The notes beneath the pieces were generated by a model. It was not told where the DNA came from, ran no database searches, and saw only the letters and a list, made by a program, of their open reading frames with translations. The position numbers were made by a program, and so were the translations under genes. Positions 1-5,383 of a stretch of DNA of 7,104 nucleotides are shown here, one piece after another; position 1 is the stretch's first letter, and each line of letters opens with the position of its first letter. Source of the stretch: Thermoflexales bacterium (GTDB lineage: Bacteria; Chloroflexota; Anaerolineae; Fen-1058); the NCBI GenBank assembly GCA_017882055.1, contig JADGQE010000208.1:1-7104 (forward strand), given 5' to 3'.

Positions 1-627
1 CTGCAGCACCGTCTCGGCCGAAGTTGGCAGACGGCTGCCGCCGGCCGGAACCATCAGCAGGTCGCCGCCCGATCCATCCGATCGCACCAGCGACGACAAT
101 ACACCCCCTCGACCTTCGGCGGCTTTGAGCACCACCGCGCCCGCACCGTCACCGAACAAGACACAGGTCGTGCGATCTTTCCAGTCGACGATCCGGCTGA
201 GTGTTTCCGTTCCAATCACCAGCACCACTTGATGGCCGCCGCCCTGAATGATCTGCGAGCCTAGCGACAATCCGTAAACAAAGCCGGAACATCCCGCCGA
301 AAGATCGAATGCGCCCGCTTTCGTCGCACCCAGGGCATCCTGGATTAGCGAGGCCGTCGAGGGGAAAGCATGCTCAGGCGTAATCGTAGCGCAGATGATG
401 AGATCGACTTCGTTCGGGCGCACGCCGGCCACTTCGAGTGCATCCTTGGCCGCCGCCAAGCCCAGTGTGGCGGCCGATTCTTTAGGCCCCGCGATGTGAC
501 GCGCCCGAATGCCTGTGCGGGTCGCGATCCATTCATCCGAAGTATCGACCGTTTTGCTCAGATCGTCATTCGTCAGCACTTTGGCTGGAACATATTTGCC
601 CCAACCCACGATGTGTGCGTAAGTCAC
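1..627 (-). CDS. fabH: Beta-ketoacyl-ACP synthase III (FabH), C-terminus cut by window edge
   Basis: FabH catalyses the first condensation of type II fatty acid synthesis: an acyl-CoA primer plus malonyl-ACP gives a 3-ketoacyl-ACP, in the cytosol. I translated the minus strand from a GTG at 627 and it stays open for 209 codons to the window edge. The full family length is about 320-330 residues, so roughly the last third is missing, including the regions carrying the catalytic His and Asn. Family marks seen: an N-terminal GWGKYVP; TSDEWIATRTGIRARH at residues 29-44; DLSAGCSGF at 108-116 with the nucleophile Cys113 (Cys112 in E. coli FabH); and FGDGAGAVVL at about 158-167. The GTG start is supported by a purine-rich GGGAGGGGG just upstream (plus-strand 632-640). 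The gene lies 54 bp downstream of fabF on the same strand and is probably cotranscribed with it. Primer specificity (acetyl or branched) cannot be read from this fragment. Confidence 0.93.
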   Translation of the reverse strand, partial: MTYAHIVGWGKYVPAKVLTNDDLSKTVDTSDEWIATRTGIRARHIAGPKESAATLGLAAAKDALEVAGVRPNEVDLIICATITPEHAFPSTASLIQDALGATKAGAFDLSAGCSGFVYGLSLGSQIIQGGGHQVVLVIGTETLSRIVDWKDRTTCVLFGDGAGAVVLKAAEGRGGVLSSLVRSDGSGGDLLMVPAGGSRLPTSAETVLQ

Positions 628-631
628 CGAT

Positions 632-640
632 CCCCCTCCC
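632..640 (-). promoter_or_regulatory. Ribosome binding site of fabH
   Basis: On the minus strand GGGAGGGGG is followed by ATCG and then the GTG at 627. It is the reason for choosing the non-ATG start, which also falls where FabH proteins normally begin. Confidence 0.6.
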
Positions 641-644
641 GATC

Positions 645-674
645 AGAAACCAGGTTTCTTAGACATCCCTGGTT
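645..674 (-). repeat. Overlapping palindromes in the fabF-fabH spacer
   Basis: The 54-bp spacer holds a perfect 7-bp inverted repeat with a one-base centre, AGAAACC-A-GGTTTCT (645-659). Overlapping it is a second 7-bp inverted repeat, AACCAGG (648-654) with CCTGGTT (668-674), separated by 13 nt. The two foldings share bases and exclude each other. There is no U-tract after either on the minus strand, so a classical terminator is unlikely. It could be an RNA processing or stability element, an operator, or a copy of a dispersed palindrome. As I recall, GAAACC/GGTTTC palindromes are abundant in some cyanobacteria and Chloroflexota, but I could not check this. Confidence 0.5.
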
Positions 675-681
675 CTCTGGC

Positions 682-1920
682 TTACGGCTGATAGCGGCCG
701 AAGATAACCACGGCGTTGTGTCCGCCAAACCCAAACGAATTGGACATCACGGTGTTGACCTGCTTACGGCGCGCCACATTCGGCACGTAGTCCAAATCGC
801 AATTCGGATCGGGCGTCTCGTAGTTGATCGTCGGCGGGATAATGCACTCGGCGATCACCCTGGCGGCGATCACGGCCTCGACCGCACCGGCCGCGCCCAA
901 CAAATGGCCCGTCATCGATTTGGTCGAGCTGATCGCAACGTGGTAAGCCGCCTCACCGAACACCTGCTTGATCGCCGCGGTTTCGCTCTTATCGTTGAGC
1001 GGCGTGCTGGTGCCATGCGCGTTGATGTAATCGATCTGGTCGGGCCGCAGTCCGGCTTGCGCCAGTGCCACTTGCATCGCCTGCGCGGCGCCGGCCCCTG
1101 TTTCTTCAGGCGCCGTGATGTGATAGGCATCGGCGCTCGCCCCATAGCCCAGCACTTCCGCATAAATACGCGCGCCGCGCGCCAACGCATGTTCGAGTTC
1201 TTCGAGCACTAACACGCCCGCACCTTCACCGACAACAAAGCCATCGCGATTCTTGTCGAACGGGCGGCTGGCTTTCTCAGGCGCTTCGTTGCGCGTGGAA
1301 ATCGCCGTCATATTGTTAAAGCCCGCGATCGCAACTGAGATGATAGCGGCTTCAGCACTACCCGCCAGGACTACATCGGCCGCACCGCGTCGGACCCATT
1401 CGGCAGCCTCACCAACGGCATGACTACCCGTCGCACACGCCGAAACCGGGCAGAGATTCGGTCCTTTAAGTCCGAATTGAATCGCTACCTGACCCGCTGC
1501 AGTGTCGGGCAGCATCATCGGCACCAGGAAGGGACTCACGCGGTCGGGACCTTTGAGCAGCATCTCTTGAACCTGGCTCAAAATCGTGCTGATGCCGCCG
1601 ATGCCGGTGCCAATCATCACGCCAATGCGCGGCGCGTTCTCGTGGGTGACTTTGAGGCCGCAATCGTCCAGCGCCTGCCAGGCTGCCGCCACTGCAAATT
1701 GCGTGAAGCGATCCATTCGCCGCGCATCTTTTTTACCCACGACAGCCGTGGCATCGAAATCTTTGACTTCACACGCAAAATGAGTTTTGAAATTGGTGGA
1801 ATCGAACTGCGTGATGGGACCAGCGCCGGACTTGCCCGCCAGCAAGTTATCCCACATGGTTTTAACGTCGTTGCCTACTGGCGTCAGCGCGCCCAGGCCG
1901 GTGATCGCTACTCGTCTCAT
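682..1920 (-). CDS. fabF: Beta-ketoacyl-ACP synthase II (FabF)
   Basis: FabF elongates acyl-ACP by decarboxylative condensation with malonyl-ACP, in the cytosol. From the ATG at 1920 the protein has 412 residues, the usual family length, and begins MRRVAITGLGALTPVG. The thiolase-fold Cys-His-His triad is intact: Cys162 in PVSACATGSHAVGEA, His302 in NAHGTSTPLND, and His339 in STKSMTGHLLGAAGAVEA, with Lys334 nearby. The C-terminal NSFGFGGHNA loop, which gates the active site in this family, is at about 394-402. The reading frame continues upstream to 1962 and an in-frame ATG lies at 1926, but AGGAGG at 1929-1934 is 8 nt from the 1920 ATG and only 2 nt from the 1926 ATG. The 1920 start also matches family N-termini. 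fabF precedes fabH here; in the well-known E. coli cluster fabH comes first and fabF late. FabB is the nearest alternative, but FabF is the better fit. Confidence 0.96.
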   Translation of the reverse strand: MRRVAITGLGALTPVGNDVKTMWDNLLAGKSGAGPITQFDSTNFKTHFACEVKDFDATAVVGKKDARRMDRFTQFAVAAAWQALDDCGLKVTHENAPRIGVMIGTGIGGISTILSQVQEMLLKGPDRVSPFLVPMMLPDTAAGQVAIQFGLKGPNLCPVSACATGSHAVGEAAEWVRRGAADVVLAGSAEAAIISVAIAGFNNMTAISTRNEAPEKASRPFDKNRDGFVVGEGAGVLVLEELEHALARGARIYAEVLGYGASADAYHITAPEETGAGAAQAMQVALAQAGLRPDQIDYINAHGTSTPLNDKSETAAIKQVFGEAAYHVAISSTKSMTGHLLGAAGAVEAVIAARVIAECIIPPTINYETPDPNCDLDYVPNVARRKQVNTVMSNSFGFGGHNAVVIFGRYQP

Positions 1921-1928
1921 AACCATTG

Positions 1929-1934
1929 CCTCCT
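1929..1934 (-). promoter_or_regulatory. Ribosome binding site of fabF
   Basis: A perfect AGGAGG on the minus strand stands 8 nt before the ATG at 1920. It decides between the two in-frame ATG codons (1926 and 1920) in favour of the downstream one. Confidence 0.75.
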
Positions 1935-2003
1935 TCCCATATGTAACCCAACCCAGGGTCAAAAGATACGCCGACTATGTCAATTGGGCGGAAACCAGCC
2001 CGC

Positions 2004-2120
2004 TAGCGCAGTTAAGACCAATACTGTTTAGATAAGTCAGCAGAGGCGGCTCCCACGCCGCCGGGCATGGGAGCCCGACCCGCTAACTAAACAGTAGCGC
2101 AGTTAAGACCTTGACTTATC
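2004..2120. repeat. Structured repeat between divergent fabF and the membrane-protein gene
   Basis: Three short modules recur in this 117-bp stretch. Module C, TAGCGCAGTTAAGACC, is a perfect 16-bp direct repeat at 2004-2019 and 2095-2110. Module A, TACTGTTTAG at 2022-2031, is the exact reverse complement of 2087-2096 (10 bp). Module B, GATAAGTCA at 2031-2039, is the exact reverse complement of 2112-2120 (9 bp). The A and B pairings cross each other, so they cannot both form as simple nested stems. At the centre is a GC-rich hairpin. The order on the right side (A, C, B) looks like a slice of a tandem array, while on the left A and B are inverted relative to C. No transposase or target-site duplication is evident. 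The non-coding region 1921-2182 contains nothing else clear except the promoter and RBS signals listed separately. Confidence 0.75.
2045..2075. repeat. GC-rich hairpin core with two alternative foldings
   Basis: GGCTCCCA (2048-2055) pairs perfectly with TGGGAGCC (2068-2075) around a 12-nt loop. Alternatively GGCGGC (2045-2050) pairs with GCCGCC (2057-2062) around a 6-nt loop. Both share 2048-2050, so they compete. There is no T-run on either side, so it is not an obvious rho-independent terminator. Confidence 0.5.
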
Positions 2121-2138
2121 AAAGGCCCGTGGTAGCAT
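2111..2138 (+). promoter_or_regulatory. Putative sigma70-type promoter for the membrane-protein gene
   Basis: TTGACT (2111-2116, five of six matches to TTGACA) is followed after 16 nt by TAGCAT (2133-2138, four of six matches to TATAAT). Transcription would start near 2145, about 40 nt before the ATG at 2183. The -35 box overlaps module B of the repeat. An ATGAG-A-CTCAT palindrome (2137-2147) sits across the expected start point and could be an operator, but it is short. Confidence 0.35.
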
Positions 2139-2182
2139 GAGACTCATCAAGGCCAACGGGTTTTCCCAATCTGAGGAGCGAA

Positions 2183-2599
2183 ATGGATCAGATACTTGGC
2201 TTCTTGCCCGGCGTGCACGCCCTTATCCGATGGTTCATTCTCTCGCTAGGCGTGGTCGGAATGGCGCGATCGTTCGTGAGTATGCTGAGTGTCAGCGCCA
2301 AATTCACACGGCTCGATATTGGCCTGTGCCGCGCGTACAGCGTGCTGCTGGATATGCAAGGTCTTTTTGGCGTACTGCTCTTGCTCGCAGCCTTGACAAC
2401 GCAGCAACCTTTAACAACGCAACAGTGGCTTCATCCGCTGATTATGCTCCCGGCGATCGTCGTCGGTCATTTGTATCAGCGCTTCCAGTCAAAGCCCGAT
2501 CGGACGCGGCATCAGGCCCAGCTGGGCATCTTCGTTGGGAGCCTCGTACTGGTGGCGATCGGGCTGGCGATCATCAACGAATTGTATCTGCCCGCGTGA
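2183..2599 (+). CDS. Small four-helix integral membrane protein, function unknown
   Basis: The product is 138 residues, strongly hydrophobic, with four likely membrane helices at about residues 11-29, 52-71, 84-98 and 113-132. A polar, Arg/Lys-rich loop (about 99-112, RFQSKPDRTRHQ) should face the cytoplasm. Striking positions are H12 and RW17 in the first segment, D57-Q59 entering the second, HP85 with ML..A in the third, and H96. This pattern, short four-helix proteins with RW in helix 1, D.Q in helix 2 and HP..ML.A....H in helix 3, resembles a widespread uncharacterised bacterial membrane family that I recall but cannot name. The histidines invite comparison with b-type cytochromes, but that is only a suggestion. 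GAGGAG at 2173-2178 lies 4 nt before the ATG. A strong stem-loop follows the stop, suggesting a single-gene transcript. Function is not assigned. Confidence 0.8.
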   Translation: MDQILGFLPGVHALIRWFILSLGVVGMARSFVSMLSVSAKFTRLDIGLCRAYSVLLDMQGLFGVLLLLAALTTQQPLTTQQWLHPLIMLPAIVVGHLYQRFQSKPDRTRHQAQLGIFVGSLVLVAIGLAIINELYLPA

Positions 2600-2630
2600 T
2601 TCGGACCAGCCGACAATTCGATCAATCTGA

Positions 2631-2670
2631 TGAGTGGCCGGATGGGTTCCATTCGGCCACTCGCTTTGCT
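2631..2670 (+). terminator. Probable terminator stem-loop after the membrane-protein gene
   Basis: GAGTGGCCG (2632-2640) pairs perfectly with CGGCCACTC (2654-2662). The stem continues inward through one G-T wobble and ATGG/CCAT to a 3-nt loop, giving 14 pairs in all, with a further T-G wobble possible at the base. A weak T-rich tail (GCTTTGCT) follows. It sits 32 nt after the stop of the membrane-protein gene and before the HAD gene. The tail is poor for intrinsic termination, so an RNA-stability hairpin is the alternative. Confidence 0.6.
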
Positions 2671-2709
2671 AAAAGTGGCGATCGGTCACGAGGCGTCTCA
2701 GTTTCATGT

Positions 2710-2715
2710 TACAAT
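2710..2715 (+). promoter_or_regulatory. Possible -10 box giving a leaderless HAD mRNA
   Basis: TACAAT (five of six matches to TATAAT) ends 7 nt before the ATG at 2723, so a transcript could begin at or next to the start codon. No purine-rich ribosome binding site precedes that ATG, which fits a leaderless message. There is no good -35 box at the expected place. Confidence 0.3.
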
Positions 2716-2722
2716 CTGCGCC

Positions 2723-3376
2723 ATGTGTCACATTATCGCTTACTTCGACATGGACTACACCATCCTCGATACCAGCTCTGGCCTGTTGTACGTGCGCTAC
2801 CTGCGTCAACATCACCAGATCACGTCACGGCAATTGCTGCGTGTCGGCTGGTGGTCGCTGCTGTATAAGCTCTCGCTGATCGATCTGGCACGGGCGATGC
2901 CTCATCTTTCCGCTTACGCTGAAAACGTCGGCGTGACCGAAATGCTGCAACAGACACGCGCCTGGTTCAAAGACATGGTTCAGCCACACTTCGCGCCCGC
3001 GGCCGTAGAACGGATGCGCTGGCATCAAACGCAGGGACATACGGTGGTCGTCATCTCGGCGTCAACGCAGTTCGCGGTTCGACCTGTTGCGGAGTTCCTC
3101 GGACTCGATTACCTGTGCACGCAACTTGCCGTCAATGGCGATCGATTGACGGGCCGTCTCGTTGAGCCGGCTTGTTATGGTGGTGGCAAAATCTTCTGGG
3201 CTAAAGAATTCGCGATGGCGCATGACGCCCAATTGAGTGACAGTTACTTCTACACCGATAGTCTATCGGATCTGCCACTGCTTGATCTCGTTGGTCACCC
3301 CGTCGCGGCCAACCCTGATCTGCGCCTAAAACGACTGGCGCAGCGTCGCGGTTGGCCGATTGTGAAGTTCCACTGA
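2723..3376 (+). CDS. HAD superfamily phosphatase, subfamily IB (SerB-like), substrate unknown
   Basis: A 217-residue cytosolic hydrolase of the haloacid dehalogenase fold, expected to remove phosphate through an aspartyl-phosphate intermediate with Mg2+. Motif I is FDMDYTIL: the nucleophile is Asp9, the general acid/base Asp11, followed by Thr13. Motif II is VVVISAS with Ser112, motif III is probably Lys156 in YGGGKIFWA, and motif IV is YTDSLSDLPLL with Asp179 and Asp183. The helical cap lies between motifs I and II (about 20-95). Length and the YTDS.SD.PLL signature fit the HAD-IB group that contains phosphoserine phosphatase-like enzymes. Substrates in this group vary (phosphoserine, phospholipid-derived phosphates and others), so none is claimed. 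The frame is open from an ATG at 2630, but that extension reads through the stem-loop and motif I normally sits within the first ten or so residues, so the start at 2723 is preferred. Confidence 0.85.
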   Translation: MCHIIAYFDMDYTILDTSSGLLYVRYLRQHHQITSRQLLRVGWWSLLYKLSLIDLARAMPHLSAYAENVGVTEMLQQTRAWFKDMVQPHFAPAAVERMRWHQTQGHTVVVISASTQFAVRPVAEFLGLDYLCTQLAVNGDRLTGRLVEPACYGGGKIFWAKEFAMAHDAQLSDSYFYTDSLSDLPLLDLVGHPVAANPDLRLKRLAQRRGWPIVKFH

Positions 3377-3445
3377 GCAAGCGCCCCGAGATCGGGTGCA
3401 GCCGCTTCCGCCAAACAGCGCGATGCGGGCTTGCGCGGTCTCTCA

Positions 3446-3454
3446 TGATATAAT
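3446..3454 (+). promoter_or_regulatory. Extended -10 promoter upstream of the SDR gene
   Basis: TGATATAAT is a perfect TATAAT (3449-3454) preceded by the TGn extension that can replace a -35 box. No -35 box at 16-18 nt spacing is visible; a TTGCGC at 3431 is only 12 nt away. Transcription would start near 3461, about 30 nt before the ATG at 3492. It probably drives the SDR-GNAT pair and perhaps the following gene. Confidence 0.5.
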
Positions 3455-3491
3455 CACCCTCGGCATCCAGCCTGAAGATGTGGAGTCGAGC

Positions 3492-4415
3492 ATGATTCTG
3501 ATTACGGGCGCAACCGGGTTCATCGGTCAGCATTTGGTGACATGGCTCTCCAGCCGACAGCATCTTTTAACTTGCCTCATCCGGCCCTCTCACCACGAAC
3601 GCCAATTCGCGCCCGGGGTCAACCTGCGGATCGTGGCCGGCGACGTGGATGATCCCCCCGCTCTGCGGCTGGCGATGCACGATGTCACCGCCGTGATTCA
3701 TCTGGCTGCCGCGCGCAATGGCGACGACGATCAGACCCTCGAAGCGACCAACGTGCAAGGCACCCAAAATGTGATCGAAGCGATGCACGAGGTCGGCGTC
3801 ACCCGATTGATCGCCCTCAGTCCGATCGGCGCAGATACTCATTCGGCCTACGCCTTTCTTCGCAGCAAGGGCCTGGCCGATGATCTCGTGCGCCGCAGCG
3901 AACTGAATTACACGCTCATCCAATCCTCGGCTGTGTACGGGCCGGGCGATCACTGGACCGAGGCCATTGCCACCTTGCTGCGCCGCTGGCCCTTCGCCTT
4001 TCCAATCGCGGGCGACGGCAAAGGCCGCTTGCAGCCCATTGCCGCGAGCGATCTCTTGACGTGCCTCGGCAAGTGTTTAACCGAACCCCAAACGATTAAG
4101 GCAACTTTCCTCGTCGGCGGGCCGCAACACCTGACTTACGACGAAATGATTAGCGTCATCATGGACGCCACGCGACATCGGCGGCGTAAACGCTACCTGC
4201 GTCAGGCCAGTGCAGTCTCCTATGCGCGCTTCTTATGCAGGCTGATCGGCGGCAAACCCATTTATGCACCGGCCGATCTGGATCTGCTGGCGGTCGATCG
4301 GACGACGACGCTCGACGCCGTGGCTTATCAATTTGGCTTCAGCCCGGTGCGCATGGCCAACGCGCTCGATTATCTCAAGCCCCGGCCGCGCCACCGCGGA
4401 CAGGACCAGCGTTGA
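3492..4415 (+). CDS. NDUFA9-like atypical SDR, NAD(P)-binding Rossmann protein
   Basis: A 307-residue protein with an N-terminal Rossmann fold: ITGATGFIGQH (residues 4-14) is the dinucleotide-binding loop, GDVDD (50-54) and HLAAARN (70-76) are the following strands, and NVQGTQNVIEA (87-97) is typical of extended/atypical SDRs. LQPIAASDLL (180-189) and FLVGGPQHLTYDEMI (206-220) match the NDUFA9-like/COG0702 group of predicted nucleoside-diphosphate-sugar epimerase relatives. The position four residues before the conserved Lys126 is Phe122, not Tyr (FLRSK instead of YxxxK). The classical proton donor therefore seems absent, though Tyr120 is close. Many atypical SDRs lack it and act as regulators or bind NAD(P)H structurally. 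The start at 3492 is chosen because GGAG (3482-3485) is 6 nt upstream and the glycine-rich loop then sits at the N-terminus; the open frame back to 3396 would span the promoter. Its stop is 3 nt before the GNAT gene. Substrate unknown. Confidence 0.85.
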   Translation: MILITGATGFIGQHLVTWLSSRQHLLTCLIRPSHHERQFAPGVNLRIVAGDVDDPPALRLAMHDVTAVIHLAAARNGDDDQTLEATNVQGTQNVIEAMHEVGVTRLIALSPIGADTHSAYAFLRSKGLADDLVRRSELNYTLIQSSAVYGPGDHWTEAIATLLRRWPFAFPIAGDGKGRLQPIAASDLLTCLGKCLTEPQTIKATFLVGGPQHLTYDEMISVIMDATRHRRRKRYLRQASAVSYARFLCRLIGGKPIYAPADLDLLAVDRTTTLDAVAYQFGFSPVRMANALDYLKPRPRHRGQDQR

Positions 4416-4418
4416 CCG

Positions 4419-5312
4419 ATGGCTGAGTTTGAAATCCGCCCGATCCATACGCTCGATGACTTTCGGGCCGTCGAAGATGTGCAGCGCGCCGCCTGGGGCA
4501 GTGACGATCTTGACATCGTACCGATGCACCTGCTGCTGACCATTGCCAAGAACGGCGGCGTAGCGCTGGGGGCGTTCAGCGGTGATCAATTGATCGGATT
4601 CGTGCTCGGCTTTCTAGGGGCCGGCGAACACCGCTACGGGCCGGAAGCGCCGGTCGCTGTAAAACTCAAGCACTGTTCGCATGAACTGGGCGTGCTGCCT
4701 CAATGGCAAAATCAGGGGGTGGGCTTCGCGCTCAAAGTTGCCCAGCGCCAGGCGGTTCGCAATCAGGGGCTGCGACTGATCACCTGGACATACGATCCGC
4801 TGGAAAGCAAGAACGCGCGTCTCAACATTCTCCGGCTCGGCGCGGTCTGCAATACGTATCTGCGCAACCTCTACGGCGATTTGCGCGACGAACTCAACCG
4901 CGGCCTCGCCACCGATCGCTTTCAAGTCGATTGGTGGATCGACAGCCGCCGGGTGGAAACGCGGCTCACGCGCCAGCGCGCGCCATTGCAACTGCACCAT
5001 TACCGCGAGGTGGGCGCGCCGATCATCAACCCGGCCACGTGGAATGATCGCGGGCTGCTGGTCTGCGCCGATCACGTTCAAGCCATTGACGATTTTCGGG
5101 CTTTGGTCGAATTTCCGTCCGACTTTCAAACGATCAAACGCGCGGATGCCGCACTGGCACGTGCATGGCGCGAACAAATTCGTTCGAGCTGCGAAGGCGC
5201 TTTCGCACGCGGCTTCAGCGTGATCGATTTCATTTACGAAGCGGGGCCGCCTGCCCGCAGCTTCTATCTGCTGCAGCAAATTCAATCCAGCGAAAGCGCA
5301 ATGAATATCTGA
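4419..5312 (+). CDS. GNAT-family N-acyltransferase, COG3375-like; possible N-succinyltransferase of an NSAR pathway
   Basis: A 297-residue protein whose N-terminal half (about 5-155) is a GNAT domain: IRPIHTLDDFRAVEDVQRAAWG at the start, then motif A, ELGVLPQWQNQGVGFALK (89-106), with the acyl-CoA pyrophosphate loop QNQGVG (97-102). WTYDPLESKNARLNILRLGAV (123-143) is a characteristic stretch of this long GNAT group. The C-terminal half (about 165-297) is specific to the group and has no function I can name. It begins 3 nt after the SDR stop with only a weak, distant AGGA, which suggests translational coupling. Proteins of this type are found beside N-succinylamino acid racemase genes, and in Geobacillus a GNAT neighbour of NSAR was shown to succinylate D-amino acids. 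A menC/NSAR gene lies one gene downstream here, so the same role is plausible but inferred. Another acyl donor or acceptor is possible. Confidence 0.85.
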   Translation: MAEFEIRPIHTLDDFRAVEDVQRAAWGSDDLDIVPMHLLLTIAKNGGVALGAFSGDQLIGFVLGFLGAGEHRYGPEAPVAVKLKHCSHELGVLPQWQNQGVGFALKVAQRQAVRNQGLRLITWTYDPLESKNARLNILRLGAVCNTYLRNLYGDLRDELNRGLATDRFQVDWWIDSRRVETRLTRQRAPLQLHHYREVGAPIINPATWNDRGLLVCADHVQAIDDFRALVEFPSDFQTIKRADAALARAWREQIRSSCEGAFARGFSVIDFIYEAGPPARSFYLLQQIQSSESAMNI

Positions 5313-5383
5313 TTGCGCCTACGACTAACGCGAATCAGCCATTCATTGATGTACTCCTCAATTCTGTCACAGAAGGGACCATC

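Noticed and set aside
370..1212. 280-codon open frame on the plus strand opposite fabH and fabF
   Set aside because: It is antisense to two confidently identified synthase genes, and its product is Arg/His-rich with no recognisable motif, as expected from reverse reading of GC-rich coding DNA.
1978..1983. Perfect TTGACA on the minus strand upstream of fabF
   Set aside because: No acceptable -10 hexamer is found at 15-18 nt (the positions read GACCCT or similar), so a promoter is not called on the -35 alone.
1420..2031. 203-codon plus-strand open frame antisense to fabF
   Set aside because: Shadow of fabF: low-complexity composition, no ribosome binding site, and it runs into the repeat region.
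2630..2722. N-terminal extension of the HAD protein
   Set aside because: It would translate through the 14-bp stem-loop and push motif I to about residue 40; HAD-IB proteins start close to motif I.
2137..2868. 243-codon plus-strand open frame overlapping the membrane protein and HAD genes
   Set aside because: It is another frame across two better genes; its product is Arg/Ser-rich without motifs, while the overlapped frames give clear membrane helices and HAD motifs.
3385..3396. CCCGA-GA-TCGGG inverted repeat after the HAD stop
   Set aside because: The stem is only 4-5 bp with a tiny loop and no T-run; not enough for a terminator.
3396..3491. N-terminal extension of the SDR protein
   Set aside because: It spans the TGATATAAT promoter element, and the glycine-rich loop is normally at the very N-terminus; a ribosome binding site fits the 3492 start.
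4614..5285. 223-codon minus-strand open frame opposite the GNAT gene
   Set aside because: Antisense shadow of a gene with clear GNAT motifs; no independent support.
5165..5383. N-terminal extension of the DIP1984-family protein into the GNAT gene
   Set aside because: It overlaps GNAT codons in another frame and has shadow-like composition; AAGGG and family N-termini support 5384.
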